This document shows positions 22,236-32,640 of a stretch of 64,000 nucleotides of DNA, in pieces. The notes under the pieces were generated by a model. That model saw nothing but the letters and a program-made list of their open reading frames with translations. It was not told where the DNA came from and did not search any database. The position numbers were made by a program, and so were the translations under genes. The stretch comes from Ailurus styani (Eukaryota; Chordata; Mammalia; Carnivora; Ailuridae), in contig LNAC01000846.1 in assembly GCA_002007465.1 (NCBI GenBank), positions 356,365 through 420,364 of the forward strand. Reading direction: 5' to 3'. Every line of letters starts with the position of its first letter. Position 1 is the first letter of the stretch.

Positions 22236-22296
22236 GGAAACCAAAGATTGTTTCCAGGTATTGTCAACCAATGCCAGGAAACTAAGGATTGTTTCC
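22236..22296. repeat. Paired 20-bp inverted-repeat units
   Basis: Two units, 22236-22255 and 22277-22296, each of the form GGAAAC-8 bases-GTTTCC, agree at 18 of 20 positions with a 41-bp period. Flanking wording (caaccaa before each) suggests a small tandem duplication. The GGAAAC half-words resemble NFAT or interferon-type sites, but no function can be assigned. Confidence 0.6.
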
Positions 22297-22419
22297 CTGT
22301 CCTTGCTCACCAGCACTTTCAGGCCAGTGGGCTAGATCTTGCTGCCCGTTGGGCAGATGAGAAGACTGAGACTCAGAAAGAGTGGGCTCTGCTGCAGATT
22401 GCTTGGGATAGGCATGGAC

Positions 22420-22552
22420 AGAAAGGGGGTGCCTCCACCAGAATGTCAGCTCAGAGAGCATGGAGATGGGGCCAGCTTGCTTTCTAACAGACCTCCAGGG
22501 CCAGAACACTGCCTGGCTCACAGCAAGGACGCAGTAAATGTTTGCAGAATGC
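22420..22552 (+). repeat. L2 LINE 3' end
   Basis: 'cagaacactgcctggctcac', 'aggacgcagtaaatgtttgc' and the run into (GAAT)n is the L2 terminus, whose short tail repeat seeded the adjacent microsatellite. Confidence 0.65.
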
Positions 22553-22600
22553 AGAATGAATGAATGAATGAATGAATGAATGAATGAATGAATGAATGAA
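22553..22600. repeat. (GAAT)n microsatellite
   Basis: About 11 uninterrupted GAAT units directly after the L2 end. Likely polymorphic. Confidence 0.95.
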
Positions 22601-22665
22601 CAAAAGAGCTAACAAGTGAATAAATTCGGGAGCTGTCCAAGCATTGCATGCCTGTGTGCCTGTGT

Positions 22666-22737
22666 GCCTCTGTGTGTGTGTGTGAGTGTGTGTGTGTTTG
22701 CGCGCGTGTGTGTGTGCGTGCGTGCGTGTGTGCGTGT

Positions 22738-22785
<48 letters not shown>
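22666..22785. repeat. (TG)n microsatellite, compound
   Basis: Pure TG at the 3' side (about 22750-22785) and interrupted by CG steps (tgcgtg words) at 22700-22750. Frames here giving runs of Cys and Val are artefacts of the repeat. Confidence 0.95.
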
Positions 22786-22786
<1 letters not shown>

Positions 22787-23119
22787 GTTGGCAGTGCTGC
22801 CCTTAGATCAAGACCTAGATGAACTTAGGAGTTCTAGGAAGGGCACGTTCTTCCCCCACAACACACAGAGAGCCACAGGGAGTGAATGTGCTAAGGGCTT
22901 GTTCTGTCTTGGGCACTGGCCGGGCTCTGGGACACTTGTTTATCCAACAAGTGGTGGGAACTGGGCAGGAGCGTCCTAGGCCTTGGGGGCACATCAGTGA
23001 ATGAGGCAGTCAAGGTCCCTGTCCTTAGGGAGCTTCCTTCCTAGTTGGGGAACACGGAGAATAAGTCAGAAAGCAAAAACAACCCAAAAACATGAAGGGA
23101 GAGGACTTTTGCTAATAAT

Positions 23120-24718
23120 TGCTATGAAAACAACAGAGGAGGGAAGAGCGGTCTGTCTGGGATGTTTTGGAAAGGGGGTAAGGGAAGTCCTCTCTGGATC
23201 AGTGCCATTTGTCTCTTCTTTCTTTTTCCATGGGGTGGGCGGCATCAGCCTGCTGGGGGGATGGAACGAAGGCACACTGGAGACTAGGTTGGGGTCATCG
23301 TGGTTACGTGGGGAGGACCCTGTTGCTGCATGTGGGGGGCTGCCACTGGAACCATGGGGAGGAGGGCCGAAGTCAGGGTGCTGGGGCCGGGGTTGGATGC
23401 TGGGTGATGGTGAGGGGTCCTATCTCAGCAGGGAAGTCCCACTGCGGGGAGTCAAAGTGGTGAGGCTGGGGTGGCCTCTCCAATGGGTGCCGTGCAGGGA
23501 AATCTTCCTGCGTGCAGCGGGGTGGGGAATGGTTGAAGTCGTGGAGGTGTGACGGCTGGTTGAACTGTGGGTGCTGCTGGTGGGGTGCGGCGGGCCCTCT
23601 GGAGGGTGGTGGCCACTGCATTCGGAAGGGTGGCTCGCGCTGCTGGCCTCTGCCCCCCGGTGGCCCCTCATGCTGCTGTTCTAGGGGCCCTCGAGCTGGC
23701 TGTTCCAGCTGGGGTCGGGCTAGCTGTTCCAGGGTGCCTCACGCTGCTCGCCCCACAGGCCCTCGTGGCTATTGTTCCCGGGTGGGCAGTGGTGGGGTGG
23801 TCCGCCCCGAAGGTATGGGCAGGGGGCTGGCTCGGCAGGCTGCTATTGGCCCCAAGAGCAACGGGATGAGGTTGGTCCAGGCATGGGGGCTTGTTAGGTG
23901 GGATCCGATTATGGGGCTCAGGGCCCGGGGTGGCCAGCAGTGGCAGGATCCTGGTCTCCCCTCGAGCCGCCATACTCAGAGGAGCCAGGCATTTGGATGG
24001 GTGGTTGTTGGGATCACGTGGGTGGGTGTGGGGGTTGGAGGCGGGGCTGGTGCTGGTGGGATGGCCCTGACTTCGGCTTCCATTTGTGGCATTTGGATTT
24101 GCTACTGCTGCCGCTGCTGCTGCTGGGCCAGGCCATCGACAGACTCCCTGTGCTGTGTCTTGAGAGTCTGGATCTGCTGCTGGGAGGCCAGCTGCACTGG
24201 CTGGACCACCGAGGACTCAGTGATGAGCGTCCCCTGGTATTGGCCGAGCCCGAACCCCGGGGCTGGGCTCTGGAGCTGCTGGGTGAGGGAGCCATCAATG
24301 TTCCAGAGCTGCGGGAGCTGTGCGATCTTTAGCTGCTTGTTCTCCACGGCCAAGAAGCCGGTGCAATAGATGGGCGCCAGGCCTTTCTGCAGGGTGCCCG
24401 GCAGCTCCCTGGCCTGCTTGCACTAGCCGCGAGGGAGAGATTTGCACATGTCAGGGCCCAGGGGTGCAGCCGATGAGGTGCAGCCACAGCTCGAAGTGCA
24501 CCTCCTCAGCGGGGATGTGGTTCTGGAGGTGGCCCGCCATCAGCTCACAGTGTGCGGGGACTTGGTGTTGCTACACATCCAGTTTTGCCTGGCTGAGATG
24601 GCATCTCTGGTGCATGTGAGGGGCTGTAGCAGGTCGTCAAACTCCTGCATGTCTAGCCGGCTCTCCTCCAGGAGCTTCTGTATCTGCCGCTCCACTGCAT
24701 GGACCATAGCCACGTGAC
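23120..24718 (-). pseudogene. CHERP: CHERP processed pseudogene, truncated both ends
   Basis: Minus-strand text matches CHERP (calcium homeostasis endoplasmic reticulum protein, a nuclear SR-related splicing factor with a CID domain and a G-patch) over its middle half, with no introns. In order: HAVERQIQKLLEESRLDMQE (24700-24640), ISARQNWMCSNTKSP near 24570, HFELWLHLI (24500-24470, CID region), PIYCTGFLAVEN near 24360, the GLGQYQGTLITE segment near 24240, QQQIQTLKTQHRESV (24180-24130), a Gln run, a Pro-rich part, then the NKPPCLDQPHPVA segment near 23880, HPQFNQPSHLHDFN near 23560, DFPARHPLERPPQPHHFD near 23490, and decaying text to about 23130. The frame changes several times and in-frame stops occur (for example after KSPHTVS and after the HFELWLHLI block). 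The N-terminal SURP part, RS domain and G-patch are missing. No poly-A tract is seen at the 3' side. Not expected to make protein. Confidence 0.9.
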
Positions 24719-25570
24719 AGGCACCATTTGAATTGAGTCCTACTTGGTGCAAATGAACCAGATCAGGAAGATCTGGAGGAAGTTTATATCAGGTAGAATA
24801 TGTGCAAAGGCCCTGAGGCACGCCGGGGCTTGTGTTCTGGAGGGACAGAAGGAAGCTGCTGTGGGTGGAGCCCCAGTGAGTGACCAAGTGGGAGGAGAGA
24901 GGAGAGAAGGCAGATGGTAGGTGGGACCCATCGCCTTTGGAGCTTTTATAAATGCTACCGGAGAGTTTTGGGCGGGTCAGTCACAACATTTGCTTGTTGA
25001 AGTATTGAAAAGTTAAGAAGATCCACTTTAAATGATGTGTGCTGAATGTTAAGAAGGAGAAGTAAAGGATGTCAGGGTCGTAATTGTGGGGGACTTGACT
25101 CTGTCAGGGAGTTGAGATCTTCAGGCAACTAGGCAGGGACACTGGGGTGCATCGTTCCTGCTGGAAGTGGGGCATTGTGGCCGAAACCCATCCAGAAGGG
25201 AGGCATCCTGTGAGTAAGGTGGGCAGGATGGTCGGAGGGCAGCAGGGTCTCCTGACCATGATGAGGAGACTTATTGGCCCTGGGGGGGGGTGCTCTGAGG
25301 GCCAGGGGGAGGAGTGACAGGGTCAGCAGGGCTCTTTAGAGGGAGTACTCGGGCTGGGAACCCACGGAAGGGTGGGTGTGGCAGCAGGGTATCAGCAGAG
25401 GCCTTGGGAGGGTGGGTGGCAGCCACAGAGCCTCACTGTGGACAGATCCGACAGCTTCCTGGGATCCTGTCGGACCTGCAGGTGGGGTTGGTCTCCGATC
25501 CTCCTAAGGAGAAAGGGGCCACTCTGGGAGGGGAGACCTGGAGCAGGCTGAAAGGTGTCCTGTCGCAAAA
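24719..25570. other. Old-repeat-like G-rich stretch
   Basis: 'tgtgcaaaggccctgaggca' (24808-24827) and 'gagcttttataaatgctacc' (24940-24959) belong to a widespread old mammalian repeat class that I cannot name. No gene seen. A G-rich run lies at 25283-25291. Confidence 0.4.
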
Positions 25571-25574
25571 GACA

Positions 25575-25977
25575 GGTCTACCTGGAGCCACAGATTGTGA
25601 TCGTATTTGGAAGAAAGGGTCTTTGTAGGTGTGATTAACGTACGGGTCTCAAGGTGAGATCATTCTGAATTAGACTAGGCCCTAAATCCAATGACGAGTG
25701 TCCTCATAAGAGACAGAGTGACCCAGAAACCTGCCATGTGAAGACAGTGGCTAAGATTGGAGGGATGAACCCACAAGCCAGGGAACGCTGATTGCTGCCA
25801 GAAGTTGGAAGAGGCAAGGCCCAGTCACCCCCCCAGACACTTTGGAGGGAGCTTGGCCCTGCCGATATGTTGGTTTTGGGCTTCTGGCCCCCAGAACTGC
25901 GGGAGAAGGCATTTCTGCTGTGTTAAAAGCCACCCAGTTTGTGGTCATTTGCTGCGGCAGCCCCAGAAACTAATACG
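25575..25977 (+). mobile_element. MLT1-type MaLR LTR
   Basis: 'gatcgtatttggaagaaagg', 'tctttgtaggtgtgattaac', 'gccctaaatccaatgacgag', 'tgtcctcataagagacagag', 'ctgccatgtgaagacag', 'ctggcccccagaactgcggg', 'aaagccacccagtttgtggt' and 'cagaaactaatacg' follow MLT1 order to its 3' end. Confidence 0.85.
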
Positions 25978-26089
25978 GCGCCCCCAAGAAACCCAGCTGA
26001 CGTTGCAGGGGTGGTTACAGCCCACGCCGCGGATGCCTTTGAGGCGCTCTGCTCTGTTCCCATTTGGCTGCGCTCCCCCCCCACACCTA

Positions 26090-26405
26090 TATTAGAATAA
26101 GATTGAATTTTCTAGCTTGGGTTACTAAGCTTTCAGATCTGGAAACTGTGGCCATTAATCAGCTGTCACGGGATGTCGTAAACAAGGGGCTTTAAAAACC
26201 ATGTTTGCTTTTTAGGCTGATAATACTTGGAGGTGAAGCTGGGAGAGTTATACATAATGCATGCGTTTTAATGGGCCGCGCACTACAGCCCTCTTTAGTC
26301 GGAATGAGTCGTTTTAAGGTTCCAAATAAATATCAGAGACAATTTGCCAACAAAGCTGATTTTCTCCGCCCGCCATTAACTTAATCTTTATACCTCAGCC
26401 TAATG
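26090..26405. promoter_or_regulatory. Strong candidate conserved enhancer
   Basis: About 310 bp of unique, AT-rich sequence with no repeat signature in a GC-rich window. Words include GCCATTAATCAGCTGTCA (TAAT beside an E-box CAGCTG), GTAAACAA (forkhead), ATACATAATGCATGCG, CAAATAAATATCAG, and CCATTAACTTAATC. Such dense homeodomain, forkhead and E-box words in low-repeat DNA are typical of vertebrate developmental enhancers. Conservation has not been measured. Confidence 0.45.
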
Positions 26406-28434
26406 ACAGAGGGGCTGGGGGGCGGGAGGGGACTTTGTACTACAAGTAAGTGGGGAGAAGCAGTCGGTGTGGTCACGAGCGACGGGGTGGCTGACTGCGT
26501 GTCCCAGTTTGCTTTGTGCCCGGTGTCCTGGAGTCATTATTCTGAATTTGGATCAAGAGGCACTGCCAATATCCATCTATTTTTTGACCTACAAGATAGC
26601 AATTTCATATGGTTAAATCTAAACATAGTTTCCCAGTTTGTGCGGTAAATGATGTCGCGTGCTAAATATGCCCTTTACTCTAGGTGAGGAAACTGAGGCC
26701 CGTAGGAGTCACACCCCAGGCACCCCGAGCTCCTGGTCCCTGCCCAGGTGTTTTCCTTTTAGAATGTGTCTAATGCTACTTGCCTCCTCTTGGCCTCAGC
26801 TTGTCCACCTCCTGCCTTTTCTTGTGCCTTCAGATCCAAGAGCTTCTGGGTGCCCCTTAAAAGGCAAACCTCAGGGGCACACCTTGTTCCTGTCCCCTGC
26901 TTCCTGGCATGCTGACTCCTGAGGAAGGCTCAGCAAACCTATCCATAGCCCACCCTGGCCGTGAGCCACCAAACCCCCGCCCCCCACCCCGCCCCACTGC
27001 CCCATCAGTCTCAATCACCCATAGCATGTATGTGGAAATTAGGAACACATGCTGAGCGCTCATTAGTCTTACTGACTGATGCATAATTGGAGTAAGGTAT
27101 GATCCCTGCCTTCTTAAAGCTTTCTGAAGGTAGGATGGGAGATAGGGTGACTGTCCCTCAACTTATAGTGGCTGATTCTTTCAGTTCACTTATTCATGCC
27201 TCTGTGCCCTTGCTGGGGGTGGTGGAGGGATTCAGCAAGGCAGGAGGTCTGAGCGTGAGCAGGACACATCGGGGTGTGGGCTTTGCTGAACAAAGCTGAT
27301 TATAAACCCCAAAGTTACCTGCAAACAGGGGAGAGTTGCCTCCCCCTGCAGCCCCCAGGGAGATGCCTATCTACTGCAGGCGGGGTGTGCCTGTGTTAGG
27401 GCAGGTGGGATTGGGTGCCGGAGGGAGCGGCTGCAGCTGGGGACCCAGAGGGCAGGAAGCCTGGGCCATGCCCTGCCCACCTGTCCGGGGTGAGACCAGG
27501 GCCTTGCCCGTCTTCTTGGAGAGGCAGGTCCCTCTTCCAGGCTGAGCTGCAGAAGAAAACAGACAAACTTCGGACTCCTTCATTCTTTTCTTTATTCACT
27601 TAAGAAATATGAAGTCCTCAAGGACTAGGTGTTCTGCTCAGCATCAGGGCAAATTCACCCGAAAATCCAGGTTTCTGGCTTTCTGGAAAAATCAAAAGAC
27701 CTGGCTCATGGCCTGGTGTTCTGGCCGCCCTCCCTGGCATCACCTTCACCGAGCCCAAGCCCACCTCTATGCAGCCTGCCTGGCCCCTGCAAGCACTTGA
27801 CTTTAAAAACTCGGGTTAGTCTCTGCTTCCTGTGCCCAAACAGAGCAAACAGAGCAAATAGATGCCAATGAAATTCTTACTGTTCGTTGAATGAAACAGA
27901 CTCTAGATGGTTTTGCTTAAAAGGTCCTGTTCTTCCTTCAACATTTCCATGACTTGGGCCAAGCCCCCTGCCCCCCGCCCCCCCCACACCAAGGGAGCCC
28001 ACATTGGGGAGGGACGCTGATGGCACGCTAGGGGAAGTGGGGGCACGGCGCTGTGGGCACAACCGCCTTGGTGAGAGCGCAAACTTGCCCGACCCTCTGG
28101 AGGGCGACACCTGAAAACCTATGCCGTCTGGTCCAGCTGTCCCAGGGCCACATTCCACAGACGCGCTTGCAAAAGTGTACTGCGATAGAGGCCGCAAGCC
28201 TGAGTGAGCACAGACATGCTCGTGCAGCAACTGGGAGCCACCAACATGTCCATCCGGGGCCTGAGGACACAAGACACGGTGCTTCCGTGCCAAGTGGCTG
28301 CAGGAGAGAATGGGGGAGCTGTTTTTGTGCGGATAGGGAGAGATTTAGAGATGCATTTCCAGCAAAATAAAGCCAGGAGCAGAGCAGTGTATATATGAAC
28401 ACACTTGTGTGTATAAAAAAGGACGGTTGAAAGC
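26406..28434. other. Non-coding with MIR and unassigned text
   Basis: A reverse MIR fragment ('ctaggtgaggaaactgaggc') lies at about 26680-26730. No gene recognised. 27590-28400 has mixed unique sequence; a 138-codon minus frame at 27877-28293 is unsupported. Confidence 0.35.
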
Positions 28435-28645
28435 ATGGCCTGGGGCACAGCCCACCTGAGTGTGGATTCCACTCTGCTGCTCAGCAGCTGTGTGACTTGG
28501 GAACGTCGCAACGCCTCTCTAGGTGTAGTCACCTCAGCTGTCAAAAGGAGGTAATAATAGCACTGTCTTAGGGTTGTTGTGAGGATTCACCGTGTTGAAG
28601 CATAAAGCATGAGCAGGACTGGGCCCCGAGTAAGTCCTTATTATT
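28435..28645 (+). repeat. MIR SINE, nearly complete
   Basis: 'tgtggattccactctgctgc', 'gcagctgtgtgacttgggaa', 'gtcacctcagctgtcaaaag', 'ggtaataatagcactgtctt', 'agggttgttgtgaggattca', 'taagtccttattattatgat' give the whole MIR order in plus orientation. Confidence 0.9.
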
Positions 28646-28825
28646 ATGATGATGATGATGTTTATATAATTTTTTTTCTGGAAGAACACACAGAATGTTA
28701 GCAGAGGCTGGTTTGGGCATTGAGGGGGGTCTGTGTGGGAGCTAAGAGTTCTCTTTTATTTCCTACCTTTATGAACAGTTCAAAAATTTTAAAGAGACAT
28801 TTTTACTTTTATTTCAAAATCAGTT

Positions 28826-28862
28826 ACACACACACACACACTTACACACATACACACACATT

Positions 28863-28903
<41 letters not shown>
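28826..28903. repeat. (CA)n microsatellite
   Basis: Two imperfect CA blocks (with ttacac and tttatac interruptions) followed by a pure block of about 35 bp at 28866-28901. Likely polymorphic. Confidence 0.95.
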
Positions 28904-28904
<1 letters not shown>

Positions 28905-29194
28905 ACAGAGGAGGAAGCTATTTCTGTCTGGAGTAAAGGAGTTGCTGAGAGAGTTAACTGAAGTGGTTATAAAAGATTTCCCAGACAAAAGAGACAGAGA
29001 TGATAATTCTGGGTGGAAGAACCATCATGTGCGAATGTCCTGAGGCAGGAAAGCTGATGGGGAGGGTGTGGGGTCAGGCTTTGGAGAAGCAGAGGAACAG
29101 AGGGTCCTTAAAAGTGCTTACGGTGGGCCCAGACCTCATGCACTCCGACTCATGCATGTTCTCAGGTGATGAAGAATTTTTAGGCTGGATGTGA

Positions 29195-29300
29195 GATTGC
29201 AACATTTCCATTTCCCAGATTAGAAAACAGAGGCACAGAGAAGTGAAGTGACTTGTCCAAGATCACACACCCAGTTCGGGGCACGGAAGGTCTCTTAACT
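29195..29300 (-). repeat. MIR SINE fragment
   Basis: 'tttcccagattagaaaacag', 'aggcacagagaagtgaagtg' and 'acttgtccaagatcacacac' are the reverse MIR core. Confidence 0.85.
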
Positions 29301-29679
29301 CCTGGGGTCATCTTGTTCTGCTATGTAGTATGGGCTTCATCAGTTCCACAAGAGAGTGTCTCAGGATAAGGTTTGAGGAACTGAGGCTCGGAGGACAGAT
29401 TACTTGTTAATTCTTTACGGTTGGCCTTCCCACTTAGCCCTTGGCTCTGGGGAGGCAGGCTCTCAGAGCTGTGTGTTGTGGACCAGCATGCCTCGGCGCT
29501 CAGGACAGTCTCGGTACATGGTGGGTAGCAGTAAGTGTTAGTTGCATGTGTGAATGAATAAGGTCACGTGGGAAGCTAGGGGCAGCCGGATCAGGAACCA
29601 GGTCTCTGGACCCCCAGGCTGGGCTCCAGCCATCACACCAGGACACGGAGACTCTTAGGGCCAGGATGGAGCCTGAGTG

Positions 29680-30150
29680 TTGTTGGTTGAATTGTTTACC
29701 TTCGCCTCCAAAAACGGAGATGTGTTGCAGTCCTAATCCCCGGTACCTGGCGATGCGGAAATCAGGGTCTTCAGAGATGGAAACAAATTAAGATGAAGTC
29801 CTCCTGGATTGGGGGAGGCCATAGTGGGCCAGGAGGGGCCATAAATCGGATGCTCGGTGTTGTTACAAGGAGAGACAGAGTTGGAGCCAGGGGGTTGCAC
29901 AGGGATGAGTCCCACGTGGAGGTGGAGGCAGATTTGGTGGCTGTGCTGCCAGAAGCCAAGGGATCCCCGGAATTGGTGGGCTTGACCAGAAGCCAACAGA
30001 ACCCAAGTTCTTCCTTAGAGCCTTGGAGGGAACGAAGCCCTGCCGACACCTTGATTTCAGACTTCTGGCCCCAGAACTCTACGAGACAATACATTTCTGT
30101 TGTTTTAAACCGCCGTGTTTGTGATCACCCAGCATGCTGGGAACGAGTAT
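29680..30150 (+). mobile_element. MLT1-type MaLR LTR, diverged
   Basis: 'ggttgaattgtttaccttcg' start, 'gcagtcctaatccccggtac' , 'tcagggtcttcagagatgga', 'cttgatttcagacttctggc' , 'cccagaactctacgagacaa' and 'tacatttctgttgttttaaa' match the MLT1 order with insertions in the middle. The 146-codon frame through it is chance. Confidence 0.75.
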
Positions 30151-30815
30151 TGGCATTGCACTGTGCAGAACAAAGTCTGAGAGCAGGGCCTGGGTCTTGT
30201 GGTCAGGGCTGCCCTCCAGGAGTCACTGAATGAGGTGATCTGGCCCAGCCCTTTCATGAAGACCAGAGAAGGCAGGTGCTTGGACTAGGCTGCACAGCTG
30301 GTAGGGCCGGGCCCAGCAAAGAGCAGAGCTTCCGAAGATGGCAGCTGGATGAATGACCTAGTGGCCCTGCCCGACACGGGGCTCCAGGCCAGCCTGCCTC
30401 TGTGGGACCCCTTCCTTCCCGACCGGACCAAGTGGTGCTGGCAGGGGTGCAGTGTCCAGAGGGAGGTGCAGCATCTGGGTCATCTTTCCAAACCTCTGGC
30501 CGAGCTAGATGCGCCACTCACTGTGTGGCCCCCGGGGATGATACCGAGGGTGTCCTCCACTACCTGCAGCCAGCTTGCTCCCGCACCTTCACCGAACGCT
30601 CAGACAGGCATGTGGGCCACAGCAGGGCCTCTAGGAAGCCCTTCTCCTCCCCACCCCCCTGGGGAGGGGCGCCGATGCTGCACTCATCGACGGTGCGCCC
30701 TTGGGCCACACAGTGTGCCCTGCCCTTCGCTGTGCCTCGGTTTCTCCGCTCCAACCGATATGCTGCCGTGTAGCTCTAGGGGTGGGAGGGGGGGCGGTGT
30801 GATGGTGAGGAGAGC
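30151..30815. other. GC-rich non-coding stretch
   Basis: No gene recognised. Frames of 173, 123 and 171 codons overlap on both strands, and none has familiar wording or good splice sites. Confidence 0.35.
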
Positions 30816-31000
30816 CAGACGCAGAGCCCTGCGGCCTGGGTCCAAGTCCTGCCCCAGACCCCCTGTGTGACCCGGGGACAGGCTGCTCATCGCTGTGAGC
30901 CTTGGGCTCCTCCCCGGTCAGATGGGGCAAGTTACCCAGCCTCCCTAAATGACACCGTGCATGGCAAGCACCTGGCACGGTGCCTAGCACGTACGTGGTC
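30816..31000 (+). repeat. MIR SINE
   Basis: 'agccagacgcagagccctgc', 'cctgtgtgacccggggacag', 'gctcatcgctgtgagccttg' and 'cctggcacggtgcctagcac' follow MIR order in plus orientation; CpG-rich version. Confidence 0.7.
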
Positions 31001-31149
31001 CCGAAGCGCGGCCATTGCTTTTTCACCTTTCCAGTGTCATTGTCCTGGTCCTGGTGCCAGGAGCTCCAAAAATAAAGGGCCTCGTACAGCCGGAGCGTCT
31101 CATCCCCAAGCCCGTGCACGTGCAGTCTCTGGCCTGTGCGGCCCACCGC

Positions 31150-31470
31150 AGCCCCTGTGGGTTGGACCCACTTGCCTGCCCTTCAAGGCTCAGCTGCACT
31201 GGCTTGCCCTGCTTCTCAGAATCCCCTCGAATTGAGCGCTCTTTCCTCTGGGTGTCCCTGAGGGCCTGGTGCCCGGTGGTGCCGGCCCTCCCTCCCCTGG
31301 GTACATCCGCTCTCGCCCCACCACTGTCGGGACCTTCCCGTCCCTCTTGCTGTGCGCCCTGTCCAGCACACGTGCTCCTGTCTGTCCTCGGCTTTCGTTC
31401 CCCAAGGGCACGAGGGCCTGGACCGGGCCCTTTCCCTCCCCAGCCCCAGGAGGTGATTGGCCCCATCCTC
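31150..31470 (+). repeat. Possible L2 fragment
   Basis: 'cttgcctgcccttcaaggct' and 'cagctgcactggcttgccct' resemble the L2 segment before the 'ggaagccttccctgac' block. Diverged; low confidence. Confidence 0.35.
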
Positions 31471-31489
31471 CAGGGACTGGGAACTGAGA

Positions 31490-31650
31490 TCGAGAGGGTT
31501 CAAGTGCTGGGTTCAATTCCCAGCCCTGCCACTCCCCACCTCTGGAGACTGGGGCAAGTGACCTCCCGTCTCGGAGCCTCAGTGGCCTCTTCTGCGCCAT
31601 GGGGACGGCGGCAGCGGCACCTGGCTGGCAGGGCTGGGGGGTCAGCTGTG
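31490..31650 (+). repeat. MIR SINE fragment
   Basis: 'gttcaagtgctgggttcaat', 'tcccagccctgccactcccc', 'tctcggagcctcagtggcct' and 'cttctgcgccatggggacgg' match the MIR core in plus orientation. Confidence 0.75.
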
Positions 31651-31959
31651 CACTGCCGTCCGAAGGCAGCTTCTCAGGGCTGCGAGGGAGCAGCGGCTAT
31701 CGCTGGACTCTGGTTGCTGTGATTACTAGCTCCCCAGGGCCTCACAGCCCAGAGAAGCGGGGCTCCTGGATGGGGTGGGTTGCCCGATGCCCGCGTCCAG
31801 CCAGTTTGCCGCTGAGGTGGGCCCAGCAGCCAGAGTTTACAAGTGGGTCACGTGCTGGGATCTCCTGAGGGGAAAGGAGGGCCCACTGGGAGTCGGCAGG
31901 GCCCTTCCAGCCCCTGGATGAACATGTGTGTTTGCCACCTTCCCTCCTTTGCTCGGGGA

Positions 31960-32110
31960 GAGCTTGCTTCAGGTATGCCTTCTTCTTCCTCCAGGAAGCC
32001 TTCCTTGACCACCCTTCCTGGCTGAGTCGGGGCCTCTCCTCTGGGTACCCACATAACCTTGGACTTCCCTCTATCAAAATATTCATCTGTCTGTGGTGCA
32101 CCTGGTTTTG
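31960..32110 (+). repeat. L2 LINE fragment
   Basis: 'cttcctccaggaagccttcc', 'ttgaccacccttcctggctg' and the following 'aaaatattcatctgtctgtg' match the L2 order. Confidence 0.7.
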
Positions 32111-32379
32111 CCCAGATTGGGAGCATCGTGGGGGCCGATGTTGGATGTCCTCCATCTGGGAACTTCCGTCCCTGCCCAGACCCTGGTCAGAGGAGACCTC
32201 ACTCAGTGTTAGCTGAACTGCCTGCCATTAGCCACCAGGAGGAGATTCTGGACTTTTGGGTCAGGGCGTTCTCCTGGGGGGCCAGGGACAGTGGAAGACC
32301 CTGCTTTCTGGGTGTGTGAGGCCCCTCCTCAGAGAATCCAGGTGACAGGGCTGGAGGGGGTCCAGGGGGAGGCAGACGA

Positions 32380-32640
32380 GCTGCTCCCCTCTGAGAGCCG
32401 TGAGGCCGAACCTGTGTTTCCAGCCCACCCCTTTGGGGCGTCTTGCCGGAGGCCTGGGCGTGCGCCGCCGCGTCCTGCTCCGTGCTCTGGGCTCGCGGGA
32501 GCGTGGCCGGCACAGCGGGGGCAGCTGGCCCGTCCTCCCCGACCCTCCTTCTCCTTCCGGCCTCTGTGAGCACGCTGCCCTGCGCGCCTGGCTCTCCGCG
32601 CTCAGAGCTTCACAGAGGCGCCTCAGCAGGAGCAGGAGCT
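32380..32640. other. GC- and CpG-rich segment
   Basis: Around 32440-32600 CG steps are frequent (gcgtgcgccgccgcgtcc and following). No promoter elements or exon boundary fit. The long 273-codon minus frame (32261-33082) spans it but contains no recognised domain; high GC explains the openness. Confidence 0.35.

Noticed and set aside
22616..22979. Cys/Val-rich frames
   Set aside because: Direct translation of the TG microsatellite.
23512..24369. 285-codon plus-strand frame
   Set aside because: It is the antisense shadow of the CHERP pseudogene.
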